From positions 1-31,140 of IMG/VR virus record IMGVR_UViG_3300012919_000023: a DNA stretch of 31,140 nucleotides. One strand, given 5' to 3'. A program made the position numbers and the translations under genes. Position 1 is the stretch's first letter; every line of letters begins with the position of its first letter. The notes under the pieces are model-generated. The model did no database searches, had not been told where the DNA came from, and saw nothing but the letters and a program-made list of their open reading frames with translations. Below are positions 16,284 through 24,231 of the stretch, piece by piece. This DNA is from a virus.

Positions 16284-18175
16284 ATATCGACAACTTCACA
16301 GCTATCGCCACTACAGGCCAAGGTCTGACTACCCATTGTATTGTCTTCCTTCTCGTATTCACGAAGGCGTGACCAATCAACGCTGGCAGGCATTTTTGCC
16401 ATTAGTTCCTTGTAGGTTTCCTCATCAATATCTTGGTAAGGAGCTTGGCGATATACATGGTCGCTATAGGGCAAGAACGAGATGCCAGATAGGATGCTGA
16501 AGTTATCGTAAACCCATGCGCCAACATGCATCCACTCTTCATCCTTAACTGAAATAGTCACAGACGGCTTATGTTCACAGAAGTGGATAGCATACAGCTT
16601 CCAGACCTCTAGCTGTTCTATGGCACTCATTTCGGTGCGAGTTATTGCACCGTCAGGTGAACGCATAGGAAAGCTAAAGACAGTGGTGTTGTCTGGTTTG
16701 AGGTACTCAGGTTCTGAAGGTATGCCCTGCTCAATCATAAACTGTGTTAGCGGGTCTTTGTTATCGCCGCGAACATTGCGAATATAGTAGTTAGAATGAC
16801 GAGCATGAATGCCGCTGGCGGAATCAACAAGCTGTGAGACAGTACCACTAGGCTTGACACAGGTGATAGCCGTACTCTGAGGGATTGCAAGTAGCTCTGC
16901 ATAATCCCTGTTTGTTTGTACTGCCACACTACGAAGGCTCTCCAGAAGGGATGGTTCAGGATTTTTCGTGTATTCATTGTCCATAATACCTGTCAGGCTT
17001 ACGCCCAACAGCCTTTCTTCATCGGTGTTTTTGTTCCAAATGGGACGTAGGTAAGGCATGTAGGTAAACATCGACTGCACCGTCCCAATGATTGTTGCAA
17101 TCTTAACCTTTTTCTTGAGAGTCTGCGGTGTGTCTGTAGCTCTTACGACTACCTCAGACAGGTTGCAGAACTGATAAGGACGCAACAGGATTTCAGAGCA
17201 TGGGTTGCACCCAAACTCGTGGTCATGTTCTCGCCGTCCGTTGTTTTCTACATGTGCTTGTGCGGCTACGCGGCTGAATATGCCCCGCTCACCTGACTTG
17301 CTTTCTACCAAGGCAACCCATTCACGCATGAATGCTTCCATGTCAGGGGTCTTGGTATAGACAACTGAGTTGTTTGCCAAGGCCATCTCAGGTCGGTGTT
17401 CCCACCAGTTGCCTGATTTGGCGGTACGCATTTTGTCATCTTGCAGGTTGCTGAGACTAATCATTGCACTGCGGCGTACACCGCCTACGACAACAATTTC
17501 ACCAATCTTGCACATGATGCTGTGGCACTCGAAGCTGTCCAGACGGCGACCAGCGGCCTCTTTGAACTTGTCCACTGTGTAGCGGAACAACTGGTCAAGC
17601 GGCTCTGGGCCACTAGCGCGGCCTCCGAAGGTCTTCAGTCGCGCACCCGCTGGGCGTATCTTGTCTAAGTTCCACTGTGGTATGTCACCACCATACAGGA
17701 ATGAGATGAGCTTGCGGTATGCTTTAGACCAGCCCTCTTTACTGTCTTGGACAACAATAGTGTCATCTGACGGCGCAAGGTCGGCAGGGATTGTTGGTAG
17801 AGCATCTATATACTTACGCTCTACACTAAATCCTACCCCAGTCCCGCAAAGCAAAATAAACATTGCTTCATCAAATGCGCGTGGATGATTAACAGGGAGA
17901 TAGGAACAATTATATATACAAGTATTGTCACGGTCTGCGGCTTCTCCTGCTGTCATTAAGGCTCTCATGGAAGGCATTACATCCAGATTGAGTATAGCCT
18001 CACGAACCTGTTTGACAGTCTTCTTATCAGTTATGTGTCTTTCAATAATGTTTGCCATGAAACGGTCAACGGTTTCACCCCATGACTCGCGGCGTTCCTC
18101 TTCAGGAAGCCAACGAGCGTAACGGGAAGTGGCGATAAATGTTTGGTAGTCTGTGGGTAGATAATTACTTTTCAT
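16271..18175 (-). CDS. Adenosylcobalamin-dependent (class II) ribonucleotide reductase
   Basis: 634 residues, shorter than the ~740 of the Lactobacillus leichmannii enzyme, consistent with monomeric phage forms. Reduces ribonucleotides to deoxyribonucleotides using B12 as radical source. Visible active-site features: the first redox cysteine in 'DNTCIYNCSYLPV' (C86 or C90), the radical cysteine and glutamate in 'NPCSEI' (C326, E328), the second redox cysteine C337 in 'FCNLSEV', and a C-terminal CSGDSC pair (C621, C626) for thioredoxin-type re-reduction. Most relatives I know have NPCGE; here it is NPCSE. The site between exonuclease and portal is the same as in cyanophage P-SSP7. The start overlaps the DUF1599-like gene by 11 bases. 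Confidence 0.93.
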   Translation of the reverse strand: MKSNYLPTDYQTFIATSRYARWLPEEERRESWGETVDRFMANIIERHITDKKTVKQVREAILNLDVMPSMRALMTAGEAADRDNTCIYNCSYLPVNHPRAFDEAMFILLCGTGVGFSVERKYIDALPTIPADLAPSDDTIVVQDSKEGWSKAYRKLISFLYGGDIPQWNLDKIRPAGARLKTFGGRASGPEPLDQLFRYTVDKFKEAAGRRLDSFECHSIMCKIGEIVVVGGVRRSAMISLSNLQDDKMRTAKSGNWWEHRPEMALANNSVVYTKTPDMEAFMREWVALVESKSGERGIFSRVAAQAHVENNGRREHDHEFGCNPCSEILLRPYQFCNLSEVVVRATDTPQTLKKKVKIATIIGTVQSMFTYMPYLRPIWNKNTDEERLLGVSLTGIMDNEYTKNPEPSLLESLRSVAVQTNRDYAELLAIPQSTAITCVKPSGTVSQLVDSASGIHARHSNYYIRNVRGDNKDPLTQFMIEQGIPSEPEYLKPDNTTVFSFPMRSPDGAITRTEMSAIEQLEVWKLYAIHFCEHKPSVTISVKDEEWMHVGAWVYDNFSILSGISFLPYSDHVYRQAPYQDIDEETYKELMAKMPASVDWSRLREYEKEDNTMGSQTLACSGDSCEVVDIVTV

Positions 18176-18554
18176 TTTCGTCTTTTTTCGTCTTTATATA
18201 TTGGTGGAACAGGACGGCGTAGTTGATTATGTCAATCAAAGTGTCCTCGACTGACTCATCCTTCACTGCCAACTCATTGTTTTCGGTGAACGAAGCCAAC
18301 CGACTAAACTTGTCGGTCATGCGAACCAGAAAGCCCTTCTCTGTAGAGGTGATGCCCATATCTTCAGTCCGCCGAAAGTTGGCAAAGATGTCTTCGTCAC
18401 CTGCATAGTCTTGGTTTTTCTTGTCCATAAGAACTCGCGCCTTGGCACACATGGCTTCATGTGCAACCATAAGATTTTGGCGTTTGCTATTGATACTTTC
18501 CCGCATCTCTTTCATGGAGCGGCCCATGTAGTCATGGTAACTTTCACGAGCCAT
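18165..18554 (-). CDS. DUF1599-like protein (nucleotide modification associated domain 1)
   Basis: 129 residues. The block 'DKKNQDYAGDEDIFANFRRTEDMGITSTEKGFLVRMTDKFSRLASF' (~44-90) and 'VEDTLIDIINYAVLF' (~104-118) match what I know of DUF1599/Nmad1, an all-helical family found near nucleotide and DNA-modification genes in phages. The E/D-rich helices resemble MazG-like pyrophosphatases, so a role in nucleotide pools is plausible next to ribonucleotide reductase. The start overlaps the exonuclease stop by 11 bases, with AAGGAG well placed upstream. Confidence 0.75.
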   Translation of the reverse strand: MARESYHDYMGRSMKEMRESINSKRQNLMVAHEAMCAKARVLMDKKNQDYAGDEDIFANFRRTEDMGITSTEKGFLVRMTDKFSRLASFTENNELAVKDESVEDTLIDIINYAVLFHQYIKTKKDENEK

Positions 18555-19326
18555 GTGTCATCTCCTTCGTGTAGCCTTCGTCTGCGGTCAAAGGTGGCTC
18601 CCATAGCTTGACGTTGCCAAAGGATATATTCACATCACCAGAGCGAAGCAGATAAGCCATACGCGCATTCATCAGTGCGTCTTCGCTAGGCTGTTCAGCT
18701 TTGGTGTATGCACCAAGAACGGCTTGCCACATATCAAGTGATGTCTTACATCCAGCAAGGATGCGCTCTGCTTTGACTGGCCCAACGCCACGACAACCTT
18801 TGTAGTTGTCAGCCGTGTCGCCCGTCAGTACTTGGGTATAGAAGTTCTTGAGGGCTTGTTGTTTAGATACCTCAACAACCTCACCTTTGCTGTAGTGAAA
18901 GCCAGCAATCGTTTGTAGGTCTTTATCGTCAGAAACGATGATTGTTTCTTCGTCAAAGCTTTGGGTAGCCATGATTCCCAGAACGTCATCTGCCTCAAGC
19001 GTAGGCCATACTACCGCTAGGTATTTAGTTTTGAAGAAGTCCTGTGCAACTGCCAAGCCCATAGGCTTTCGAGTGTTGGCACGATTGGCTTTGTACTCAG
19101 GATTTAGTTCCTTCCTGAAGTTCTTACGGTCAGACAAGGCAATGATTACCTCTTCCGTTTTGAACTTATCTTTCAAAGCCTCAATGCTCTTCGTCAGTTC
19201 AGCCATAACCTCTGCTTCACTGGTGTGCAAAGTCCAGAGGTCTTCATCCCATTTTATTGGGTGTTCGCAAGCCGCCGCTATGCGGTATGCGATGATGTCT
19301 CCATCAACAAGTAGTCTTACATTCAT
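18544..19326 (-). CDS. 5'-3' exonuclease (flap-endonuclease family), T7 gp6-like
   Basis: 260 residues (T7 gp6 has 300). The acidic metal ligands of the FEN fold appear in order: D8/D10 (LLVDGD), D66 (ALSDRKNFRK), E111-D113-D114 (LEADDVLG), D133-D134-D136 (VSDDKDLQ), and D170/D173 (GDTADN) leading into a helix-3-turn-helix 'CRGVGPVKAERIL'. 'ELNPEYKANR' is the conserved basic arch motif. In T7 the enzyme removes RNA primers and degrades host DNA. The gene overlaps both neighbours by a few bases. Confidence 0.93.
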   Translation of the reverse strand: MNVRLLVDGDIIAYRIAAACEHPIKWDEDLWTLHTSEAEVMAELTKSIEALKDKFKTEEVIIALSDRKNFRKELNPEYKANRANTRKPMGLAVAQDFFKTKYLAVVWPTLEADDVLGIMATQSFDEETIIVSDDKDLQTIAGFHYSKGEVVEVSKQQALKNFYTQVLTGDTADNYKGCRGVGPVKAERILAGCKTSLDMWQAVLGAYTKAEQPSEDALMNARMAYLLRSGDVNISFGNVKLWEPPLTADEGYTKEMTHGS

Positions 19327-19766
19327 GTGTCAGTTTCCTCAATAGATAGGTCAGCGTACAACTTGACCGTATCCGTACTAAACAGCTTCGACAGGTTCAC
19401 GAGAAACATGCGGGACGCATTATGGTCACCGCCGCTTACCACGCGATGATGGTCGAGGCGTTCAACAATTTTCTTCAGGTTATCTACGCTAAACACCAAG
19501 GTGCAAAAAACGTCATCACCCAAAGCAAGATTATGAAACCAGAAATCGGCTTCGGTTGCTTTTATGCCGCTAGGCTTTCCGTAGGATTGGAACTCAATGC
19601 AGATATTCCCAGTTTTTGCCCACTGGTCACGCTCTGTCTTGACCTCGATTTTTTTGTTCTGAAGCATGTCCGCAATGCGGTCTTCATGAAGCTGTCCATA
19701 TGCGAGGTCGATATCGAACTTCTTACGGTTCTCTTTAGTGGGTTTCAGCCCAGTTTTTTCCGACAT
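19323..19766 (-). CDS. PD-(D/E)XK-like nuclease-related protein, unknown role
   Basis: 147 residues from the ATG at 19766, chosen because GGAGAG precedes it by 4 bases; a longer in-frame start exists 5 codons upstream. 'DIDLAYGQLHEDRIADMLQNKKIEVKTERDQWAKTGNI' shows a glutamate in a helix (E28) and an ExK pair (E41, K43), with 'IEFQSYGKPSGI...ADFW' following. This spacing is that of PD-(D/E)XK nucleases and is, as I recall, common in a phage family of unknown function. It overlaps the 3' end of the DNA polymerase gene by 32 bases. Holliday-junction or restriction-like nuclease activity is possible but unproven. Confidence 0.6.
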   Translation of the reverse strand: MSEKTGLKPTKENRKKFDIDLAYGQLHEDRIADMLQNKKIEVKTERDQWAKTGNICIEFQSYGKPSGIKATEADFWFHNLALGDDVFCTLVFSVDNLKKIVERLDHHRVVSGGDHNASRMFLVNLSKLFSTDTVKLYADLSIEETDT

Positions 19767-21501
19767 TATACTCTCCGTCAAGTCTTAGTCGGAAGTTGTA
19801 GGCTTCTCCCGCGTCCTTGATGGCTTCCACACACAAAGCTCCTACGCGCTCTGTAATGCTCTCTTTGGCGATAATCTGAAGCTCATCATGAACAAATGCC
19901 GCTTGGTAATAGTCCTCTCCAAGCACAAAGCCTTCAGCCTGCATCTTGCGATGGAACTCAACGAGCCACCGCTTGCAGATAATTGCACCTGTGCTTTGAA
20001 GAAGCGTATTCAAGCTTGCGTGTTTATGTCGGACAGGCACTCTTCGCCCGTCCAACACTTTTAGGTAGCCCCTGTTTTCTGCCGCCCTACTCACGTTGTC
20101 ACGAAGCTTGGCAAGCGCAGGGGTCTTTTTTAGGAACTGGGCTTTGAGCCTTCGTCCCGCTTTAGCATCTTTACCAACGATGCTCCCGATTTTTTCATCA
20201 CCTCCACCATAGAGGAAGCCGTAGATGAAAGTTTTGGCAAGGCTTCTTGAAGGAAGACCAGCGGCTTCCATGTTGGTGGTGTGTATGTCCCCTGTGAGTA
20301 GCTGATTAGCGTATTCGCCGCTGTCGTACAGAGCCATATAGTGAGCCAAACAGCGTAACTCCAGACCGCTAACATCACAGCCAACCAAGCGAAACCCGCG
20401 AGGAGCAATAAAAAGGCTACGGCAAGCACTGCCGTAAGTAGCCCCCGCGCTAGGTATCTGCCCACAGTTGGGGTGTGAGTGAGTACAGCGTGACGTATGC
20501 GTTCCCATATGATTAACACGTCCATGTATTCTTCCTTTCTTAACGAGCTTGAGCCAAGCTTGCTTTCCTTCTCCAAGCTGTCCCAGTCGTTTCTGGAGCA
20601 TCAGGTATTCGGATAGAAGCTTTGCCTCTGGATAATTCAAGGCAGAGAGAACAGTCTCGTCCACCTTTGCAAGTCCTGTTTCTGTGAACTCAGCGGGTTG
20701 CCAGTCGTATCGCTCTCGAAGCGCACGAGCTATGTGTTCACGCGAACAAGGGTTGAAAACAGTTTCTTTGACTTTGATGAAAGGCTCACCCTTCACATAG
20801 CCAAGTTTCTTATTGTTGACCTTGGGTATGAACTCTGTCTCTTCCCGCCACGGCAGAAAGACTTCCTGAAGTTCAGCCTCAATCTCTGTGCGGCGGTTAG
20901 ACAACTCGCCATACAGCTTCCATCCAGCTTCTTCATCGAAGGGAAACCCAAGGTACTCTTGCACCAGCAGATGGTGGTGTACCTCATGCTCCAGCTTGAT
21001 GGCATCCTCGCTGTAGTTCTTGCTCTCAATCTTTGAGAACAGGCGTTTGTTTACCACAACGTCTTGGCGGCAATACTCAAGCATCTGCTCACTGAAGACC
21101 TCAAAGTCCTCTTGCTCACCAAACTCACCCTTCAGTTTTCCAAGGCGGTAGCCCCATGCCTTTAGGCTGTGTGAGCCAATCATCTTCGGCGGTAGTTTGC
21201 CTGTATGATATAGCGTAAAGTCCGTGTTCTTAACGTCAGACCAAATGAGGCGACACATTACTAGCGTGTCACGCACTTCACCTTTGTAGTCGAAGTCAAA
21301 GATGTTTTTAAGGGCGGGTAAATCGTAGCCCATTATGTTATGCCCAATCAGGCAGTCAGCCTGTGCAAGCAGTTCAAGCCCTGCCTCAAGCTGGTCAGGA
21401 CGAAACACATACTCTTCGTTTGTGTCGGCATCCCGTGCGACAATGCAATGAACAATGTCGGGTGTTAGGCTATTAGCCTCTATGTCAAATATCAGTCTCA
21501 T
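19735..21501 (-). CDS. DNA polymerase, family A, T7 gp5-like
   Basis: 588 residues (T7 gp5 has 704). Proofreading domain: D6/E8 in IFDIEAN, D60 in HNIMGYD, and 'YCRQD' (D147). Polymerase domain: motif A 'GCDVSGLELR' (D376), motif B 'RSLAKTFIYGFLYGG' (~419-432), motif C 'FVHDE' (H538, D539, E540). The shorter length and the thumb region around residues 285-330 leave little room for the ~75-residue thioredoxin-binding loop of T7 gp5, so the processivity factor may differ. The start lies only 3 bases after palindrome copy 4, whose AAGG supplies the ribosome binding site. Confidence 0.95.
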   Translation of the reverse strand: MRLIFDIEANSLTPDIVHCIVARDADTNEEYVFRPDQLEAGLELLAQADCLIGHNIMGYDLPALKNIFDFDYKGEVRDTLVMCRLIWSDVKNTDFTLYHTGKLPPKMIGSHSLKAWGYRLGKLKGEFGEQEDFEVFSEQMLEYCRQDVVVNKRLFSKIESKNYSEDAIKLEHEVHHHLLVQEYLGFPFDEEAGWKLYGELSNRRTEIEAELQEVFLPWREETEFIPKVNNKKLGYVKGEPFIKVKETVFNPCSREHIARALRERYDWQPAEFTETGLAKVDETVLSALNYPEAKLLSEYLMLQKRLGQLGEGKQAWLKLVKKGRIHGRVNHMGTHTSRCTHSHPNCGQIPSAGATYGSACRSLFIAPRGFRLVGCDVSGLELRCLAHYMALYDSGEYANQLLTGDIHTTNMEAAGLPSRSLAKTFIYGFLYGGGDEKIGSIVGKDAKAGRRLKAQFLKKTPALAKLRDNVSRAAENRGYLKVLDGRRVPVRHKHASLNTLLQSTGAIICKRWLVEFHRKMQAEGFVLGEDYYQAAFVHDELQIIAKESITERVGALCVEAIKDAGEAYNFRLRLDGEYNVGKNWAETH

Positions 21502-21504
21502 AAT

Positions 21505-21519
21505 CGTTACCTTGTAACG
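21505..21519. promoter_or_regulatory. Dispersed palindrome, copy 4 (one-base variant) containing the DNA polymerase Shine-Dalgarno
   Basis: The minus strand reads CGTTACAAGGTAACG, one base off perfect symmetry. The change creates AAGG 9 bases from the polymerase ATG, so the element and the ribosome binding site are the same DNA. A protein or RNA fold on this site would directly affect polymerase translation or transcription. Confidence 0.7.
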
Positions 21520-21526
21520 GTTTTAG

Positions 21527-21799
21527 TTACAGTGTCTGTCCACACAAGTTTGCTAGGTCATCAGCAAGGTCACGAAGTTGGTGAGCAATACTTAGAACAG
21601 TTTCTTTATCGTCAGGGTCACTAATCAGACCCCCACGCCCGTTGCCATATATCTCATCAACTTCTTCATAAAGAGCGTCATAGCTGATGTGAAACATCTG
21701 CGGTGGAGTTTCAGGGTCAGTGAATGCAAGCGCACCCAACCCATCTTTTTCCAGAGTCACATCAACTGTGATTTCTAATTCGCTCTTTATTTTTGCCAT
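21527..21799 (-). CDS. Small acidic protein between helicase and DNA polymerase, unknown
   Basis: 90 residues, MAKIKSELEITVDVTLEKDG..., acidic, with a predicted beta-rich first half and a helical end (ETVLSIAHQLRDLADDLANLCGQTL). No motif recognised. It lies two bases after the primase-helicase stop, immediately before the DNA polymerase leader, where T7-like phages often carry a small accessory gene. Possible replisome accessory; inference from location only. Confidence 0.65.
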   Translation of the reverse strand: MAKIKSELEITVDVTLEKDGLGALAFTDPETPPQMFHISYDALYEEVDEIYGNGRGGLISDPDDKETVLSIAHQLRDLADDLANLCGQTL

Positions 21800-21801
21800 T
21801 G

Positions 21802-23424
21802 CTAGTACCCCTTGTTATCCAGCGTTTCAAAGTCGGTTTGTAATTCCGCTAGGTCTACTTCTACCATACGACCAGTGTCTTTGTCCCACGCCAGCGAACA
21901 ACACTCACCTGTCTCACCTGTCCAACGGTTCTTGAGAACACGCAGAGTGGTGATATGTGCGTGAGTGTTGTCTTGCTGATTGCGTTCACAGCCGATTACG
22001 ATGTCACTTAGTTGACCAAGTGAAGCAGAACCACGAAGCTGTGAAAGGGATGTCTGTGCGCCTTCCTCATGGCCTTTGCCGTCAGGACGCTTCAGGTGAC
22101 TGACCAGTATGAGGCCGATATCTAGCTCCTCAACCAACGCACGAAGCTTGGTCATGGTGTTGTCAATCATGCGGCGTTCATCGCCACCTTCTAGGCCACT
22201 CACAACGATTGATATGTGGTCAAGAACAATGAAGCTACACTCACAGCCATTTGCCAGATAGCGGATTTTGCTGATGAGGTTTTCACTGTCAGTCGAACCC
22301 CAGTGGTCATACAGGTAGACGCGACCAGTACCCAAGGTGCTGTCGAAAGCTTCTTTCATGTCCTTGTCAGACACATCCTTGCTACCCAAGTGCAGGGGCA
22401 GGTTGACGGCAATCGACATCAATCCAAGCGCAGTTCGGCGTACACTCTCTTCGAGGGCGATGTAACCAATAGTCTCGCCTTGGGTCAGTAAGTAGTGAGC
22501 GAACTCACGGCATAGCTGTGACTTGCCTATGCCAGAGCCAGCAGTCACCGTGACAATCTCTCCACGCCGTAGCCCAAGGGTCTTCTGGTTCAGCCCATCG
22601 TAAGGATATGGAAACGACTTGGTGTTGTCTTCGCGGGTCACAACGTCCCAAAGGTCAGCACCATTCAGGATGCCGTCTGGTCGGAACTCTTTTGCTCCCC
22701 ACATACAATTAATGAGTTCATCCACTCTGTTTGCCACTAGCATCTCGCTGGCATCTTTGAGCGGTAGGTTGGCAATCTTTGCCTTGTTTGGTGGGAGCAG
22801 TGCCGCGCATTCTTTCGCCGCCTTGCGACCAGCGTCATCATTGTCAAACATAAAAACGACAGTCTCAAACTTGTTGAGCCACTCCAGAGATTCTTGGATG
22901 TCTCTTTTCGCTCCTGCCGCGCCACGCTTGATGCTCACGCAAGGCCACTTGTTACCCATAGCCTGCGATAGGCTCAAGGCATCAAGTTCACCTTCCGTAA
23001 TGGTGACCATCTTACCGCCATCCCGCCACAGGCTCTGCCCATACAGGCCAGCCTGTTTGCTGTCTCCAAGAAATAAAAAGTCCTTGTTGGGAAAGCGTAG
23101 TTTCTGAGCGACAATGCTCCCAGATGCGTCCGTGTAATTTGCTACTTGGACGGTCTGATTGTTGTAAGATGAAACTGCATAGTTCCATTTCTTACAGGTT
23201 TCCAGCGACAGTTGTCGCTTTTTAAGTGCGCGGGGTTCTCCCGCTTCAATTAGATTTGTCAATTTTGTTTCTTTCGGTTTGCTAGGCATGAAGCCGCCGC
23301 TGGAGTGGTAGCCGCACACAAAGCAGTAACCGTGACCGTCAGTATATAGCGCAAAGCCGTCTGACGAGGGGCAACTTGGACAAGCTACATGCTGTACGAA
23401 CTCACTATCGTTTCTTTCCACCAT
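21802..23424 (-). CDS. Primase-helicase, T7 gp4-like
   Basis: 540 residues (T7 gp4 has 566). The N-terminal zinc finger CPSC...CFVC uses C15, C18, C34 and C37 (full-length gp4A form). The TOPRIM primase core shows E144 in 'TITEGELDAL' and D194/D196 in 'FMFDNDDAG'. The helicase domain has Walker A 'AGSGIGKS' (~295-302), a Walker B-like 'FIVLDHISI', and 'LRGSASLGQLSDIVIG'. It unwinds DNA as a ring hexamer and primes the lagging strand. The start overlaps the amidase gene by 40 bases and has only a weak Shine-Dalgarno, so coupling is likely. Confidence 0.95.
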   Translation of the reverse strand: MVERNDSEFVQHVACPSCPSSDGFALYTDGHGYCFVCGYHSSGGFMPSKPKETKLTNLIEAGEPRALKKRQLSLETCKKWNYAVSSYNNQTVQVANYTDASGSIVAQKLRFPNKDFLFLGDSKQAGLYGQSLWRDGGKMVTITEGELDALSLSQAMGNKWPCVSIKRGAAGAKRDIQESLEWLNKFETVVFMFDNDDAGRKAAKECAALLPPNKAKIANLPLKDASEMLVANRVDELINCMWGAKEFRPDGILNGADLWDVVTREDNTKSFPYPYDGLNQKTLGLRRGEIVTVTAGSGIGKSQLCREFAHYLLTQGETIGYIALEESVRRTALGLMSIAVNLPLHLGSKDVSDKDMKEAFDSTLGTGRVYLYDHWGSTDSENLISKIRYLANGCECSFIVLDHISIVVSGLEGGDERRMIDNTMTKLRALVEELDIGLILVSHLKRPDGKGHEEGAQTSLSQLRGSASLGQLSDIVIGCERNQQDNTHAHITTLRVLKNRWTGETGECCSLAWDKDTGRMVEVDLAELQTDFETLDNKGY

Positions 23425-23822
23425 TGTTCCACATCAAAGCTGGGGCAAGCTTTTGAGGAGTGTTTGTTGTGACCTGTGACTTCCGCATGTGAATATGGAA
23501 GTAGTAAGTCTTTGATGCACTCTTCGAGGCTTGCCCATTGTTTATCGGTAAAGTTACTTTCGGGTTCGCCTTCCGCATTGACACCACCAACGAGACAGAC
23601 ACCTACGCTCGTGGAGTTTAGTCCACGGCAGTGTGCGCCAATCTCGTCTAGCTCTCTGCCCTGCTGAATGTCTCCATCGCGGGTGATGACAAAGTGGTAT
23701 CCGATTTTTCTCCAGCCGCGCTGGCGATGCCATTTATCAATCTCCTTCGCACCCACATCCATAGACGGGGGTGTGGCAGAACAATGAATGATGATGTAGT
23801 CTGTATCTTTTCTCTTAGCCAT
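23385..23822 (-). CDS. N-acetylmuramoyl-L-alanine amidase, T7 lysozyme-like (gp3.5)
   Basis: 145 residues (T7 lysozyme has 151). Zinc ligands H13 (IIIHCSAT), H118 (TGHNKHSS) and C126 (KACPSFDV) are all present, as are Y42 (GYHFVI) and K124 at the T7 catalytic positions. T7 lysozyme cuts peptidoglycan and also binds and inhibits the phage RNA polymerase; the second role here is inferred from orthology. I chose the ATG at 23822, which overlaps the endonuclease stop by 8 bases, over a 75-residue in-frame extension that merely shadows the endonuclease. Confidence 0.93.
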   Translation of the reverse strand: MAKRKDTDYIIIHCSATPPSMDVGAKEIDKWHRQRGWRKIGYHFVITRDGDIQQGRELDEIGAHCRGLNSTSVGVCLVGGVNAEGEPESNFTDKQWASLEECIKDLLLPYSHAEVTGHNKHSSKACPSFDVEQWWKETIVSSYSM

Positions 23823-24231
23823 TTTGGTTTTTCTCCAGAGTCCATTCTTCGGGGACTTCTCCTTCTGCATACAGGAATCCAAACTTCTCGCACCATTCGG
23901 CGCAGGTGAGTTTGCTACCTTGAACACGGACACTAGCTTTCTGAAACACGAACCGAATGTCTTTTTCGGGATGTTGTTTTTTGATGAGCTTGTGTTTCCG
24001 TTGGTCAGCAGATTTGAAATAACCTTTAGCTTCACAAATAATACCATTGGGAAGGATAAAGTCTGGGTTGTAGTTTCGCTCCACGATGTACGGAATACGC
24101 ATTGTTTCGTATTCGTAATCAGGACAAACCTTTCCCAGACTTTCTGCTACCGTTTCCTCAAACTTAGAACGGAACTTAGTAGTCGCCGTCTTCTTCGTTT
24201 TCTTCTGAGAAGATGTCTTCTTCTTCGTCAT
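23815..24231 (-). CDS. Endonuclease I (Holliday junction resolvase), T7 gp3-like
   Basis: 138 residues (T7 gp3 has 149) from ATG 24231; a longer in-frame start would add residues that only shadow SSB. Catalytic residues fit T7: E25 or E26 (KFEE), D57 (YNPDFIL), E67 and K69 (CEAKG), with the same 10- and 2-residue spacings as D55-E65-K67. The N-terminus is Lys-rich (TKKKTSSQKKTKK). The enzyme resolves branched DNA and breaks down host DNA. It overlaps the 3' end of SSB by 56 bases. Confidence 0.92.
   Translation of the reverse strand: MTKKKTSSQKKTKKTATTKFRSKFEETVAESLGKVCPDYEYETMRIPYIVERNYNPDFILPNGIICEAKGYFKSADQRKHKLIKKQHPEKDIRFVFQKASVRVQGSKLTCAEWCEKFGFLYAEGEVPEEWTLEKNQNG

Noticed and set aside
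20130-20576. 148-residue frame on the same strand inside DNA polymerase with hydrophobic segments, holin-like by eye
   Set aside because: It begins only at a TTG, lies wholly within the polymerase gene and has no independent support; a hydrophobic alternative frame can arise by chance. Conservation of this frame in relatives would reopen the case.
23823-24047. N-terminal extension of the amidase
   Set aside because: It only overlaps the endonuclease gene in another frame; the ATG at 23822 gives the normal T7 lysozyme length.
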